A stretch of DNA of 64,000 nt from Litorilituus sp. (GTDB lineage: Bacteria > Pseudomonadota > Gammaproteobacteria > Enterobacterales > Alteromonadaceae): assembly GCA_030754235.1 (NCBI GenBank), contig JASMAS010000070.1:1-64000 (forward strand). The letters run 5' to 3'. Position numbers and translations under genes: made by a program. The number at the start of each line of letters is the position of its first letter. Within the stretch, counting starts at the first letter, position 1. Positions 38,837-47,736 of this stretch are shown here, in pieces. Under the pieces are notes generated by a model. The model was not told where the DNA came from. It did no database searches and saw only the letters and a list, made by a program, of their open reading frames with translations.

Positions 38837-39814
38837 ATGGCTAATTTTGATTTTAAGTCACTTTCACCCGATACCATTATTGATGGTTTAGAGAGTGCTG
38901 GATTTATTGTAGACAGTGGTTTACTGCCGCTAAATAGTTATGAGAATCGCGTTTATCAGTTTCATGATCAACACTTAACTAAGTATGTCACCAAGTTTTA
39001 TCGGCCACAGCGCTGGACGTTAGCACAAATTCATGAAGAGCATGATTTTTCTTTTGAGCTTGATGAACAAGAACTGCCTATTGTTGCACCCATTAAGAAA
39101 AATGAGCACAGCTTATTTGAGCATCAAGGTTATCACTTTGCAGTTTTCCCTTGTCGTGGTGGTCGTATTTTTGAAGTAGATAATTTAGATCAACTCGAAT
39201 GGATGGGGCGATTTATTGGACGTATTCATGCTATTTCAGCACAACACCCCTTTAAACACCGACCAGCATTTACTCTTGATGAAATGCTATATCAAGCGCA
39301 AGAAACAATCGCTGACAGTAACTTTGTTCCGCACGTATTACAAAAACCTTTTTTCACTATTTTAACGCAAGTTATAGATGTAGCGGCACAACAATACAAG
39401 CCTAAGCAACAAATACGTCTTCATGGCGATTGTCATGCAGGAAATATTCTTTGGCGAGATGAAGGGCCTCACTTTGTCGACCTTGACGATTGTCGTACAG
39501 GCCCAGCTATTCAAGATTTATGGATGATGCTTTCTGGTGATAGACAACAACAATTGTTACAAATTGATACGCTGTTAATGGGCTATGAAGAGTTTTTTTC
39601 GTTTGAACCTAGTCAGCTTGATTTGATAGAATCATTAAGAACTATGCGTGTGGTAAATTATATGGCATGGTTGTGTAAGCGTTGGCAAGATCCAGCTTTC
39701 CCACAAAGTTTTCCTTGGTTTAATACGGAAAAGTACTGGGAGCAGCAAATATTAATGTTAAAAGAGCAAATGTCTGCCTTACAACAACCCCCGTTAAACT
39801 TATCGCCCGTTTAA
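38837..39814 (+). CDS. srkA: stress response kinase A
   Basis: A 325-residue APH-like kinase (YihE). Conserved parts include NSYENRVYQF, KFYRPQRWT, the catalytic loop RLHGDCHAGNILW and the metal-binding VDLDDCRTGPAIQDLWMML. In E. coli SrkA opposes MazEF-linked death pathways under stress and is encoded directly before dsbA, as here (33-base gap). Confidence 0.95.
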   Translation: MANFDFKSLSPDTIIDGLESAGFIVDSGLLPLNSYENRVYQFHDQHLTKYVTKFYRPQRWTLAQIHEEHDFSFELDEQELPIVAPIKKNEHSLFEHQGYHFAVFPCRGGRIFEVDNLDQLEWMGRFIGRIHAISAQHPFKHRPAFTLDEMLYQAQETIADSNFVPHVLQKPFFTILTQVIDVAAQQYKPKQQIRLHGDCHAGNILWRDEGPHFVDLDDCRTGPAIQDLWMMLSGDRQQQLLQIDTLLMGYEEFFSFEPSQLDLIESLRTMRVVNYMAWLCKRWQDPAFPQSFPWFNTEKYWEQQILMLKEQMSALQQPPLNLSPV

Positions 39815-39847
39815 ACCAAGTTATGGTTAACTAAATAGGAAAATAAA

Positions 39848-40495
39848 ATGAGTAAATTACAACAACACTTTATGGTGTTATTTATGCTTTTGGCAACACT
39901 TTCAACCAATGCATTTGCAGCAAAATATACCGAAGGCAAGCAATACACAAAAGTAAGTGAGACTGCATCAACCAAAGCAGAAGTGCGTGAATACTTTTCT
40001 TTTTATTGTCCTCATTGTCTACGCTTTGAACCCTTTATGGAAAGAGTTAAAAGTAAATTACCTAAAGGGGTAAGCTTTGAGCGTAATCATGTTGATTTTC
40101 TTCGTACTGCCTCACCTAAAATACAGGCAATGTTAACAAAATCTGTTGTCGTTGCAGAGCAACTAGGAATGGACAAAAAGCTTATTGGCGCCATCTTTAA
40201 TTATATTCAGGTACAGCGCGCAGTCATTACCTCAGAAAAAGATATTCGTAATATTTTCGTACTCAATGGTGCTGACGGTGAAAAATTTGATAAATTAATG
40301 AAAAGCTTTAGCGCTAACAGTAAAGCAAAGTTAATGAAGAAAAATCAAGAGGTTATGCTTAAAAAGAGAGCGATAACTGGTGTGCCTGCTGTGATTGTAA
40401 ATGGCAAATATCGTATCAATCCTCAAGAGTTAAATAAAAATAATTTAGAACAAGATTATCAAAATTTAATCGCTTATTTATTAACGCTTAAATAA
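39848..40495 (+). CDS. dsbA: periplasmic thiol:disulfide oxidase DsbA
   Basis: A 215-residue protein with a signal peptide ending near TNAFAA, a thioredoxin fold, the active site FYCPHCLRFEP and the cis-proline loop TGVPAVIVNG. It introduces disulfides into exported proteins and is reoxidised by DsbB. It is likely co-transcribed with srkA. It complements the reductive DsbD encoded in the same window. Confidence 0.97.
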   Translation: MSKLQQHFMVLFMLLATLSTNAFAAKYTEGKQYTKVSETASTKAEVREYFSFYCPHCLRFEPFMERVKSKLPKGVSFERNHVDFLRTASPKIQAMLTKSVVVAEQLGMDKKLIGAIFNYIQVQRAVITSEKDIRNIFVLNGADGEKFDKLMKSFSANSKAKLMKKNQEVMLKKRAITGVPAVIVNGKYRINPQELNKNNLEQDYQNLIAYLLTLK

Positions 40496-40510
40496 TCTCT
40501 TTCTATTGAA

Positions 40511-40535
40511 ATAGCCGCCTAATTAGCGGCTATTA
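40511..40535. terminator. bidirectional hairpin after dsbA
   Basis: AATAGCCGC (40511-40519) pairs perfectly with GCGGCTATT (40527-40535) around a 7-base loop. It lies exactly between the convergent ends of dsbA and the next gene. Confidence 0.65.
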
Positions 40536-42740
40536 TCATTCATTGTCGAGCAAGCTTTTAAATAATTTTGCTTTAGCTTGTGAAAATTCTTGTGAAGTTA
40601 AAAAACCCTGCTGTTTTAAGTTGACCAACTTTTCTAAAGTATTCACTAACTCAGTACCTATTAGTTTACCTTTTTTTTGCTCTTGACTGTCAAAGGTTTG
40701 CTTTTCAACTTCAATCTCTTTTTTATTATCTTTTGCTATGCTTACCGCCTCAACAAGCTCTATACTCTCAGATGGGTCAAGTACTTCCTCGTTACTGACA
40801 GGCTTATCTGTTACTGACCTAATAGCAGCTTGCTTATGAAGTAACACTTCTTGTTTGTCTTGTTCTTGTCCATACTCAACCACAGTAGAAGTAACATTGT
40901 GCTTTCTTTCTTCTGTACTGTCGGGGTTTATTTGCTGGGCAATTAACCAACACCAATCAACTAATTTAACAATAACACTTACATAGCTGTTTTGGGTAAT
41001 ACGATCACTGCCCTTGCGCATATATAAGCAAATAGTATAAGTATGTTTTTGTTTGTCGACTAGCTTTAGAGTTATTTGCCTGATCTTTCCATCAATCATT
41101 TTATTTGCGCGCTCTTTTGCAAAAAGAGTACGTAAATCTTGTTCTTTTTTATCACTAAAACCACAATCAACCTCATGATTAATTAGACAAATACTTTGCT
41201 CATTCAGCAATACCCTGCTACTGGTAATAGCCATTAAATCAATAATAGTATCGGCACTTACTTGGTGACGATGATACAAGCTAACTTGCTGTTTAAGTTT
41301 ACTTAGTTCAATACGAGCATATTGCTGTCTTACTATTGTTTTAGCTGAGACTTTACTACGTTTCAAAAAATAAAAAACACCGCTAATTGCTATTAGAACG
41401 ATAAGAACGATAAGGATATAATTATTATGTCCAGGTTTTACCTCAACACTTTGTGTCTTTGATTTCATCACAGCAGGTGGTTCATTTTCTTGGCTTACTC
41501 GATAAAAAAGCTTATTCGTATTATCAAGTAGCAGCACTTCAGACGAAAGAGCAGCACTTAGCGTTAGCAGACTCGTTTTAGAAAGTACAAGAGGTGAAAA
41601 TTGCCATGCTAATGTGGGTTTTTTGGGTTCTTTATAGACACGTAACACGGTGCTAACAGGTAAAGCGTATATGTTCCATTGTCGATTTACTTTTTGCAAA
41701 AATAATAATTTATTCCGCAAAGCAGGTAAATGACTTCCCCGATACAGTAAAACCTGCTTTATTGGCCTCATACTTTGATAGAGTATTTTCTTTTTAGAGA
41801 CTTGATTTCTCCAATCATTACCGCCCTTTGCTACCGAGATAAAATGCTTACTGTTATATTGATGTACTAATAATAATTGCTCACTGGCTCTATTAGGCCA
41901 AATAAACTGACTAATTTTTTGGCTACCTAGTACATAAATGGCATCATTAATTTTTTTATTTTTTAAAAAAGGGTTATTAACCGGCACAGTGTAGCTTCGC
42001 AAGCCAAATTTACGAGGGTTAATACGTAAAACAGCCCCTGAATACAAGGGTTCTTGTCGCTTATAATCGCCACTTAACCCAATATATAGTAAGCCAAAAT
42101 TCTCATTCCAAGATTTGAGTACCGAATTAAATGACATTTGCTTTATATTGATATCTTTACTAGGAACACCAATACGAAGTACTTCTCGCCTAGTGCTTTC
42201 ATCGATTGTTTTAAACGTGTCTGTATTAAATTTCCATTCCGTAATGACCGCGTCATGGGTGAGTGTTAAATCAGTGGAGCGCTCTTTTAAACGTATTGTG
42301 GCCGGTTTTTTATTGATAGGCTCAAGATGAGCAGTATAAATAATACCATGGCCTGATTGATGCGGCAGAGAAAAATTAGGATGTAACACCATTGCTGTTA
42401 ATGTTAGTTTATCTCGATCTTGTCTTGAGTGATTAAGATCTAGAAGAGGACGTGCTGACACAGTCTTATCTACTAAATAAAGCTGACCCAATTCATTAAT
42501 AATAAAGAACTGCTGTTTATGATTTGGGTTAACAACGACTTGCTGCCAATGTGTACCCTTCAAGCTGACATGAGTTAATTGAGCAACCTCTTCCAATAAA
42601 TAGTTATTAGCTTTCGCTAGCACCGGTGTGGTAAACAAGCAAAAATAAACCGCTAATATCACCATAAGTGCACAGGGTGAAAGCTTTTTAAAAAAAACAC
42701 TATATTGCCTAATGCTCATTATCATCACAAATATTTTCAT
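40536..42740 (-). CDS. membrane protein with glucose-dehydrogenase-like beta-propeller and C-terminal SHOCT domain
   Basis: A 734-residue protein with an unusual architecture. An N-terminal membrane helix/signal (about 20-42) leads to a roughly 380-residue region resembling the beta-propeller of PQQ-type glucose/sorbosone dehydrogenases (LTAMVLHPNF, GLLYIGLSGD, GAVLRINPRKFG...VNNPFL). A second helix (about 442-462) leads to a cytosolic part: a coiled stretch, a compact domain with four cysteines, a charged linker and a terminal SHOCT-like motif (LEKLVNLKQQGFLTSQEF). It could sense or bind a periplasmic ligand and relay this inside. Whether PQQ and substrate residues are kept cannot be judged here. 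It is flanked by a terminator and faces dsbA. Confidence 0.7.
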   Translation of the reverse strand: MKIFVMIMSIRQYSVFFKKLSPCALMVILAVYFCLFTTPVLAKANNYLLEEVAQLTHVSLKGTHWQQVVVNPNHKQQFFIINELGQLYLVDKTVSARPLLDLNHSRQDRDKLTLTAMVLHPNFSLPHQSGHGIIYTAHLEPINKKPATIRLKERSTDLTLTHDAVITEWKFNTDTFKTIDESTRREVLRIGVPSKDINIKQMSFNSVLKSWNENFGLLYIGLSGDYKRQEPLYSGAVLRINPRKFGLRSYTVPVNNPFLKNKKINDAIYVLGSQKISQFIWPNRASEQLLLVHQYNSKHFISVAKGGNDWRNQVSKKKILYQSMRPIKQVLLYRGSHLPALRNKLLFLQKVNRQWNIYALPVSTVLRVYKEPKKPTLAWQFSPLVLSKTSLLTLSAALSSEVLLLDNTNKLFYRVSQENEPPAVMKSKTQSVEVKPGHNNYILIVLIVLIAISGVFYFLKRSKVSAKTIVRQQYARIELSKLKQQVSLYHRHQVSADTIIDLMAITSSRVLLNEQSICLINHEVDCGFSDKKEQDLRTLFAKERANKMIDGKIRQITLKLVDKQKHTYTICLYMRKGSDRITQNSYVSVIVKLVDWCWLIAQQINPDSTEERKHNVTSTVVEYGQEQDKQEVLLHKQAAIRSVTDKPVSNEEVLDPSESIELVEAVSIAKDNKKEIEVEKQTFDSQEQKKGKLIGTELVNTLEKLVNLKQQGFLTSQEFSQAKAKLFKSLLDNE

Positions 42741-42846
42741 CCAGTTAAAATATATTATCTAGTCTCAATAACATAGGATATTTTTTATCTTTGCTGATTA
42801 TTTTTTCAGTAATTTATTAGTCATTTCTACTCATAGCTTCAATAAA

Positions 42847-43524
42847 TCAAACTCTCAAAAAGTGAATTTTCTTTCCATCTATAAATTGCGTTTTTGGCCC
42901 CGAAGTTAAATAGTTTAACCTACCTTCTACCATAATATTATCACCGACAATTGCTTTCTCAACTAAAATTTTAGCTTGCTTACCCCAGATATGTAATTCA
43001 CGTTCAACCAATATAATTTGCCAACTTTGTCTATTTGTAGCATAAACTTGCTGATTAATTGTAATATTTACTTGTGCTAACTGTTTATTATTCTGTGTTG
43101 TAATTAATTGAGGCTTGCAAAGTAGCTTAGCACTACAAATTATTTGATTTACCGAATCCGTATAACCCTTAGTAAACTTCTGAATAAAGTTTGCTTGAAC
43201 CACTCCTGGGTGGTTAACCGATGTTACATTATTGGGTTTTATATTATTCAAATAACCTTGAACTAAAACAACATCTCCTTTATCCGCATGTAAAAGCGCT
43301 TGCTCAACAAGCTCTCCTTCAACTTTAATATGATGGTAATTAGTCCATTCTTTATATTGATTTGTTCTTTTATCTAACCATTTGCTGCTTGTTGCTAATG
43401 TAATCTCTGTGATCGCTATAACAGGGTTGGCACGATAGCGAATATCTGGCTTGGCCACTAAATTACCCAATAACGTTACGGCACATAATTGTGGACTTTG
43501 CCCTTGCCCATTTGGTGGAAACAT
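42847..43524 (-). CDS. tandem OB-fold single-stranded-DNA-binding-like protein
   Basis: 225 residues with two SSB-like OB folds. The first (about 11-118) follows the bacterial SSB pattern (AVTLLGNLVAKPDIRYR, ITEITLATSSKWLDK, GDVVLVQGYL). The second (about 126-225) repeats it more loosely (NQIICSAKLLCKPQL, AQVNITINQQVYA, GDNIMVEGRL). There is no glycine-rich linker or acidic C-terminal tip, so it would not recruit SSB partners in the usual way. It may bind ssDNA as a monomer with two domains. It stands alone upstream of the beta-propeller gene. Confidence 0.75.
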   Translation of the reverse strand: MFPPNGQGQSPQLCAVTLLGNLVAKPDIRYRANPVIAITEITLATSSKWLDKRTNQYKEWTNYHHIKVEGELVEQALLHADKGDVVLVQGYLNNIKPNNVTSVNHPGVVQANFIQKFTKGYTDSVNQIICSAKLLCKPQLITTQNNKQLAQVNITINQQVYATNRQSWQIILVERELHIWGKQAKILVEKAIVGDNIMVEGRLNYLTSGPKTQFIDGKKIHFLRV

Positions 43525-43898
43525 AAAATATTCTTCACTTTTTTGATTGACTGTAGTTATACGTTTTGATGTTTTACATGGTACAACATGGGTTAGCCTT
43601 AAACGCTAATTATGGATGCAAGCTTTCATGAAAACAACTCATTATACAGATTCAACATTATTGCTTAGTGCTTGTTTTAATGTGCTACTTTTTGCAAAAC
43701 AACGCCATAAAGTGCAACTAAAAGTTATATATTGAGCATTTATTTACTTATATCGCTTTAGTTTTATTGACTATGTTAATTTGCAAAGCTTGAGGTATAA
43801 AATCCACGATAACAAAATAATTAACGCACCCCTTGCTAGTGGTAATGATAAGCATTATCATTGATGTCTTCATATGAATATCAACTTCGGAGAATGAT
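43525..43898. other. intergenic region before the pseudoazurin gene
   Basis: About 370 bases between divergent genes. It contains the Fur-like palindrome at 43844-43862 and the ribosome-binding site GGAG at about 43889. No other feature is supported. Confidence 0.5.
43844..43862. promoter_or_regulatory. Fur-box-like palindrome before pseudoazurin
   Basis: AATGATAAGCATTATCATT is a perfect 8-3-8 palindrome. Its centre TGATAAGCATTATCA matches the 7-1-7 Fur consensus TGATAATnATTATCA with one change. It is 36 bases upstream of the ATG. Confidence 0.75.
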
Positions 43899-44342
43899 AT
43901 GCTTTTAAAAAAAACCCTAATTATGATGATTTTATTCAGTATGACTTCTGCAGCTTTAGCAGCAGAGCATACAGTAAAACTTTTAACCACAGGTAGTAAT
44001 GGACAAACCATGGTAATGGAGCCTGGTTTTATCAAAATATCTAAAGGTGACACCATTAAATTTGTTCCATCTGACCCAAGTCATAATGCTGAGTCAATGA
44101 TTACCCCAAGCGGCGCATCCCCTTTTACCACCCCTATGGGCAAAGAAACAACAGTAGCTTTTAATACCCATGGTGTGTATCTTTATAAATGCTCACCACA
44201 CTTAGCACTTGGAATGATCGGTGTGGTACAGGTTGATGATGCGGTAAATATAACTGAATTAAAAGCCGGTGTTGAAAAAATTAAAGCAACGGTGTTTATG
44301 AACAAACAGCGCTTTGATGAGTATTTATCGCAAGTAAAATAA
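43899..44342 (+). CDS. pseudoazurin (type 1 blue copper protein)
   Basis: A 147-residue precursor with a signal peptide cut near AALAAEH and a cupredoxin fold. The copper ligands are all visible: His in PSHNAES, and Cys, His and Met in YKCSPHLALGMIG (C-x2-H-x4-M). FIKISKGDTIKFVP matches pseudoazurin. It is a periplasmic electron shuttle, often to nitrite or nitrous oxide reductase, but no denitrification genes are in this window. A Fur-type site precedes it. Confidence 0.93.
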   Translation: MLLKKTLIMMILFSMTSAALAAEHTVKLLTTGSNGQTMVMEPGFIKISKGDTIKFVPSDPSHNAESMITPSGASPFTTPMGKETTVAFNTHGVYLYKCSPHLALGMIGVVQVDDAVNITELKAGVEKIKATVFMNKQRFDEYLSQVK

Positions 44343-44642
44343 TTTGAAACTATCTTAGCAATTTTGAACTTTCGAGATTGTATTTATAACTTTTACTAGT
44401 TATAGATACAAGGTTGTGTATGCTTCTTGCTGTTTGTCCCAAGGAATTTACTATACTATGCCCTCACTGTGTGTTGTGGAACTTTGAGCAGTTTTTGTTG
44501 AGGGTGTAGTTATAGGGTCTTATGAACTAAGAAAATATTTAAGCTACACTGGCCGATTAAAATAACGAAAAATAATGCACACTGCTGACAAACTCTCAGG
44601 TAAAATGCTTTTTTAATTTGAGCCTAAAACTGCAGGAATGAG
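44343..44642. other. intergenic region between pseudoazurin and recQ
   Basis: About 300 bases with one strong hairpin (44378-44411) and the recQ ribosome-binding site CAGGA; nothing else recognised. Confidence 0.4.
44378..44411. terminator. hairpin downstream of pseudoazurin
   Basis: TTGTATTTATAACT (44378-44391) and AGTTATAGATACAA (44398-44411) form a 14-position stem with a single G-T pair and a 6-base loop. No long T tract follows, so a terminator function is only probable. Confidence 0.45.
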
Positions 44643-46463
44643 TTGAGTAATCATATAAACACCACCTCTACAGACAATAGCAAGCTATTGTTAGAAACAT
44701 TGAAGCATTATTTTGGTTACGATAGCTTTCGTCCTGGGCAAGCAGAAATCATTTCTAAGCTTATGGATGGCAAGGATTCTTTAGTTCTCATGCCTACCGG
44801 TGGTGGAAAGTCTTTGTGTTACCAACTGCCTGCCATTTTGATGCCAGGCATCACTGTTGTCGTATCGCCACTCATTGCGCTGATGAAAGATCAAGTTGAT
44901 AACCTCACTAGGCAAGGCATTTCCAGCGCTTATATTAATTCTTCCCTTGATACTCAAACGATTAACACTATTTTTTCTCGTCTTTCTCAAGGTAAAATCA
45001 AGCTCTTATACGTTGCCCCTGAGAGACTTACTAATCATTACTTTATCAAAGGACTAAGTGATTTACCTTTAAATTTATTTGCCATTGATGAAGCCCACTG
45101 CATCTCACAGTGGGGTCATGATTTTCGCCCAGCTTATACCCAACTTCAGTGTTTAAAACACTATTTTCCTAATGTACCAATAATGGCTTTAACCGCCACA
45201 GCCGATGTCACTACTCGCAAAGATATTTTAACTCAGCTTGCACTGAACAACCCACATATTCAACTGGATAGTTTTGATAGAGCTAACATTCGTTTTACTC
45301 TAGCGCCAAAATATGACGGCGAAAAACAAGTTTTAGGCTATGTTAGGCAACAGGGTGATGATAGCGGCATTATTTACTGCAATAGCCGCTGGCAAGTAGA
45401 AAAACTTACTAAATATTTAGCTGCTTGCGGTATTAATTGTGCTGCATACCATGCAGGTTTAGAAAATGATATTCGCGCCATTGTTCAAGAAGGCTTTACT
45501 AAAGATAATATTCAAATTGTGGTGGCAACGGTTGCTTTTGGCCTAGGTATTAACAAGCCTAATGTCCGCTATGTTATCCATTTTGAGCCTCCGCGAACAC
45601 TTGAATCATACTACCAAGAAATTGGGCGCGCTGGCCGGGATGGCCTCCCTGCTGAAGCCTTATTCTTAGTTGATGAAAAAGATATAACTCGTATCAAAAA
45701 ACGTATAGGTGAAGGCGAAAATAAAGAAAGGGTTAAGGTAGAATTACAACGATTTGCAGCAATGAACGCCTTTGTTGAGGCGCAAACCTGTCGCCGACAA
45801 GTGATACTTAATTATTTCGCCGAATATACTGAACAGCGCTGCGGAAACTGTGATATTTGCTTAGATCCTCCAAGTCAGTTTGATGCCACTATTGCTGCAC
45901 AAAAAGTGCTTTCTTGTGTGTTTCGTATTAAAGAGCAAGGTGATATCAACCATGTTATAGATATTCTCCGTGGAGAACAAACAGATAAGGTAAAAACGTT
46001 AGCACACAACAAAGTGTCCACCTTTGCTATTGGGCAAGGTAAAACTCCGGGTTATTGGTTTGCCATTATTGGTCAACTTATTCATTTAGGGTATTTACAA
46101 CAGGATATAGAGCAAGAATCGGCTTTATGTTTAACCGAAGCTTCACGTTTCGTGCTCAAAGCCACAGAGCCATTAATGCTTGCAAGACCCCGACTACAAA
46201 AAGCAAGTTACTGGCAACATAAACACCAACAAAAGACCTATGACCGAGCGCTGTTTGCCAAGCTACGGACACTGCGAAAAAGTATTGCTGAAAATGAAGA
46301 TATAGCCCCTTTCATTGTTTTCAATGATGCTACATTATCAGAGTTAGCACATAAACAGCCACAAACATCCGCGCAATTACTCTCCATTACGGGTATAGGA
46401 GAGGTTAAATTAACTCGTTATGGTCAAGCATTTTTATCTCTAATCAAAGAGCATAACCAATAG
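44643..46463 (+). CDS. recQ: ATP-dependent DNA helicase RecQ
   Basis: This 606-residue protein has the full RecQ layout: superfamily 2 helicase core (PTGGGKSLCYQLPA, DEAHCISQWGHDFRP, VVATVAFGLGINKPNVRYVI, QEIGRAGRDG), zinc-binding cysteines (CRRQVILNYFAE...CGNCDIC), winged helix and C-terminal HRDC domain (about 525-606). It unwinds recombination and replication intermediates 3' to 5'. It starts with TTG at 44643 behind CAGGA; the only nearby ATG is out of frame and meets a stop at once. Confidence 0.96.
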   Translation: MSNHINTTSTDNSKLLLETLKHYFGYDSFRPGQAEIISKLMDGKDSLVLMPTGGGKSLCYQLPAILMPGITVVVSPLIALMKDQVDNLTRQGISSAYINSSLDTQTINTIFSRLSQGKIKLLYVAPERLTNHYFIKGLSDLPLNLFAIDEAHCISQWGHDFRPAYTQLQCLKHYFPNVPIMALTATADVTTRKDILTQLALNNPHIQLDSFDRANIRFTLAPKYDGEKQVLGYVRQQGDDSGIIYCNSRWQVEKLTKYLAACGINCAAYHAGLENDIRAIVQEGFTKDNIQIVVATVAFGLGINKPNVRYVIHFEPPRTLESYYQEIGRAGRDGLPAEALFLVDEKDITRIKKRIGEGENKERVKVELQRFAAMNAFVEAQTCRRQVILNYFAEYTEQRCGNCDICLDPPSQFDATIAAQKVLSCVFRIKEQGDINHVIDILRGEQTDKVKTLAHNKVSTFAIGQGKTPGYWFAIIGQLIHLGYLQQDIEQESALCLTEASRFVLKATEPLMLARPRLQKASYWQHKHQQKTYDRALFAKLRTLRKSIAENEDIAPFIVFNDATLSELAHKQPQTSAQLLSITGIGEVKLTRYGQAFLSLIKEHNQ

Positions 46464-46471
46464 ATCAAAAA

Positions 46472-46489
46472 AAGCGCCATTAGGCGCTT
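46472..46489 (-). terminator. terminator between recQ and the cytochrome gene
   Basis: AAGCGCC (46472-46478) pairs with GGCGCTT (46483-46489) around ATTA. On the minus strand it is followed by a run of seven T, so it best serves the cytochrome gene, but it could stop recQ transcripts too. Confidence 0.8.
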
Positions 46490-46515
46490 ATTAAAAACTA
46501 TTAAGTCATTTTTTA

Positions 46516-46818
46516 TTATTTCAAACTCGCGTAGTATGCAGATATATTTTCCATATCAGCATCACTCAACGCAGCAACCATACCTTTCATTGTTGGATCA
46601 TTGCGCTTGCCAGATTTAAAATCTTTAAGTTGTTTAATTAAATAAGCTTCTTTTTGACCAGCAAGGTTAGGATACATAGGAACAGCAGAAATACCCGCTA
46701 CACCATGACACGCACTACACATCATAGACTTTGCTTTACCAGCTTCAACATCGCCCGCTAAGGCAGGACCAGCGATTATTACGGCAGCAGCAGCAACTGC
46801 AAGGGTAAGTTTTTTCAT
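46516..46818 (-). CDS. periplasmic monoheme cytochrome c
   Basis: About 100 residues: signal peptide ending near GPALAGD, heme-binding CSACHG and an axial Met in NDPTMKGM. Size and spacing fit the cytochrome c553/c4-like class I group that feeds terminal oxidases. The ATG at 46818 (MKKLTLAVA) is chosen over one eight codons upstream because it gives a normal signal peptide. Confidence 0.92.
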   Translation of the reverse strand: MKKLTLAVAAAAVIIAGPALAGDVEAGKAKSMMCSACHGVAGISAVPMYPNLAGQKEAYLIKQLKDFKSGKRNDPTMKGMVAALSDADMENISAYYASLK

Positions 46819-46954
46819 AGTAATTGTCTCTCTCTTTATCATTCAGAACTATTTATTATCACTGGCAGTATAGGTAAAATCTATTATGCTGTCGTTATTT
46901 TTTTTCTTTATCAGCATGATCAACATCAATTCTTAATTCATTGGAGAATAAATA

Positions 46955-47263
46955 TTGTCTAAATTACACTCGATTAAGTCAATTCAACATGAAAACGACC
47001 ACATCATCATTAGTTTTGTTAATGACTGGTATCAAGAAGACATCAAGACACTCAACCCGTTAATATTATCAACAGTCGAAGGATATCAAATTAAAGAGCA
47101 TACACTTGGCGCTGATAGAGAGACTATACGCTTTACTTGGCAAACAACTGAATTTTTGCTCAATTTTGATTATTACTCTCAATCATGCTGGATTGATGCC
47201 CATGATGTAAAAAGCCAAACCAGTATGTTAACCCTTTATAGACAAATAAAAATATATGTTTGA
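46955..47263 (+). CDS. DUF3630 family protein
   Basis: A 102-residue protein starting with TTG behind GGAG. The sequence (IIISFVNDWYQEDIKTL, RFTWQTTEFLLNFDYYSQSCWI) fits the small gammaproteobacterial DUF3630 family of unknown function. Its end overlaps the next gene by 8 bases, so the two are translationally coupled. Confidence 0.7.
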   Translation: MSKLHSIKSIQHENDHIIISFVNDWYQEDIKTLNPLILSTVEGYQIKEHTLGADRETIRFTWQTTEFLLNFDYYSQSCWIDAHDVKSQTSMLTLYRQIKIYV

Positions 47264-47723
47264 AAAAATATTAATTAGCCAATGTTTATTAGGCGAAAAA
47301 GTTCGCTATGATGGTGAAGCAAAACCTTTAACACATGCTTTAATGAGTTTATGGCAACAGCAGCAACGTTTCATTGGTATTTGTCCTGAAGTTGCTGGTG
47401 GTTTATCTATACCAAGAATTCCTGCTGAAATTAATCCTCAAAGTGGAAACGTAATCACCCAAACAGGCGAGAATGTTACCAATAAGTTTCATTATGGCGC
47501 AAGGCAAGCCTTAGATATTTGTCAAAAACACCATATTCGTTTTGCGTTATTGAAAGAGTCAAGCCCATCTTGCGGTAGTAGCTTTATCTACGATGGTTCA
47601 TTTTCTCAGAGAAAAATTAAAGGACAAGGCATAACAAGCCAACTGTTAACTAAAGCAGGTGTTCGTATTTTTTCAGAACATAACTTGGAAGAGTTAGCTA
47701 GTTTGCTAGATAAAAATGAATAA
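47256..47723 (+). CDS. DUF523 family protein
   Basis: A 155-residue protein with DUF523 hallmarks: ISQCLLGEKVRYDGEAK, GICPEVAGGLSIPR and LKESSPSCGSSFIYDG. The conserved cysteines suggest a thiol or metal-dependent activity, but the function is not established to my knowledge. It is coupled to the DUF3630 gene upstream. Confidence 0.88.
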   Translation: MFEKILISQCLLGEKVRYDGEAKPLTHALMSLWQQQQRFIGICPEVAGGLSIPRIPAEINPQSGNVITQTGENVTNKFHYGARQALDICQKHHIRFALLKESSPSCGSSFIYDGSFSQRKIKGQGITSQLLTKAGVRIFSEHNLEELASLLDKNE

Positions 47724-47736
47724 GCTCGTAATTATT

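Noticed and set aside
43748-44056. A 102-codon minus-strand frame over the pseudoazurin start
   Set aside because: It is antisense to the pseudoazurin gene, whose copper ligands and signal peptide are clear.
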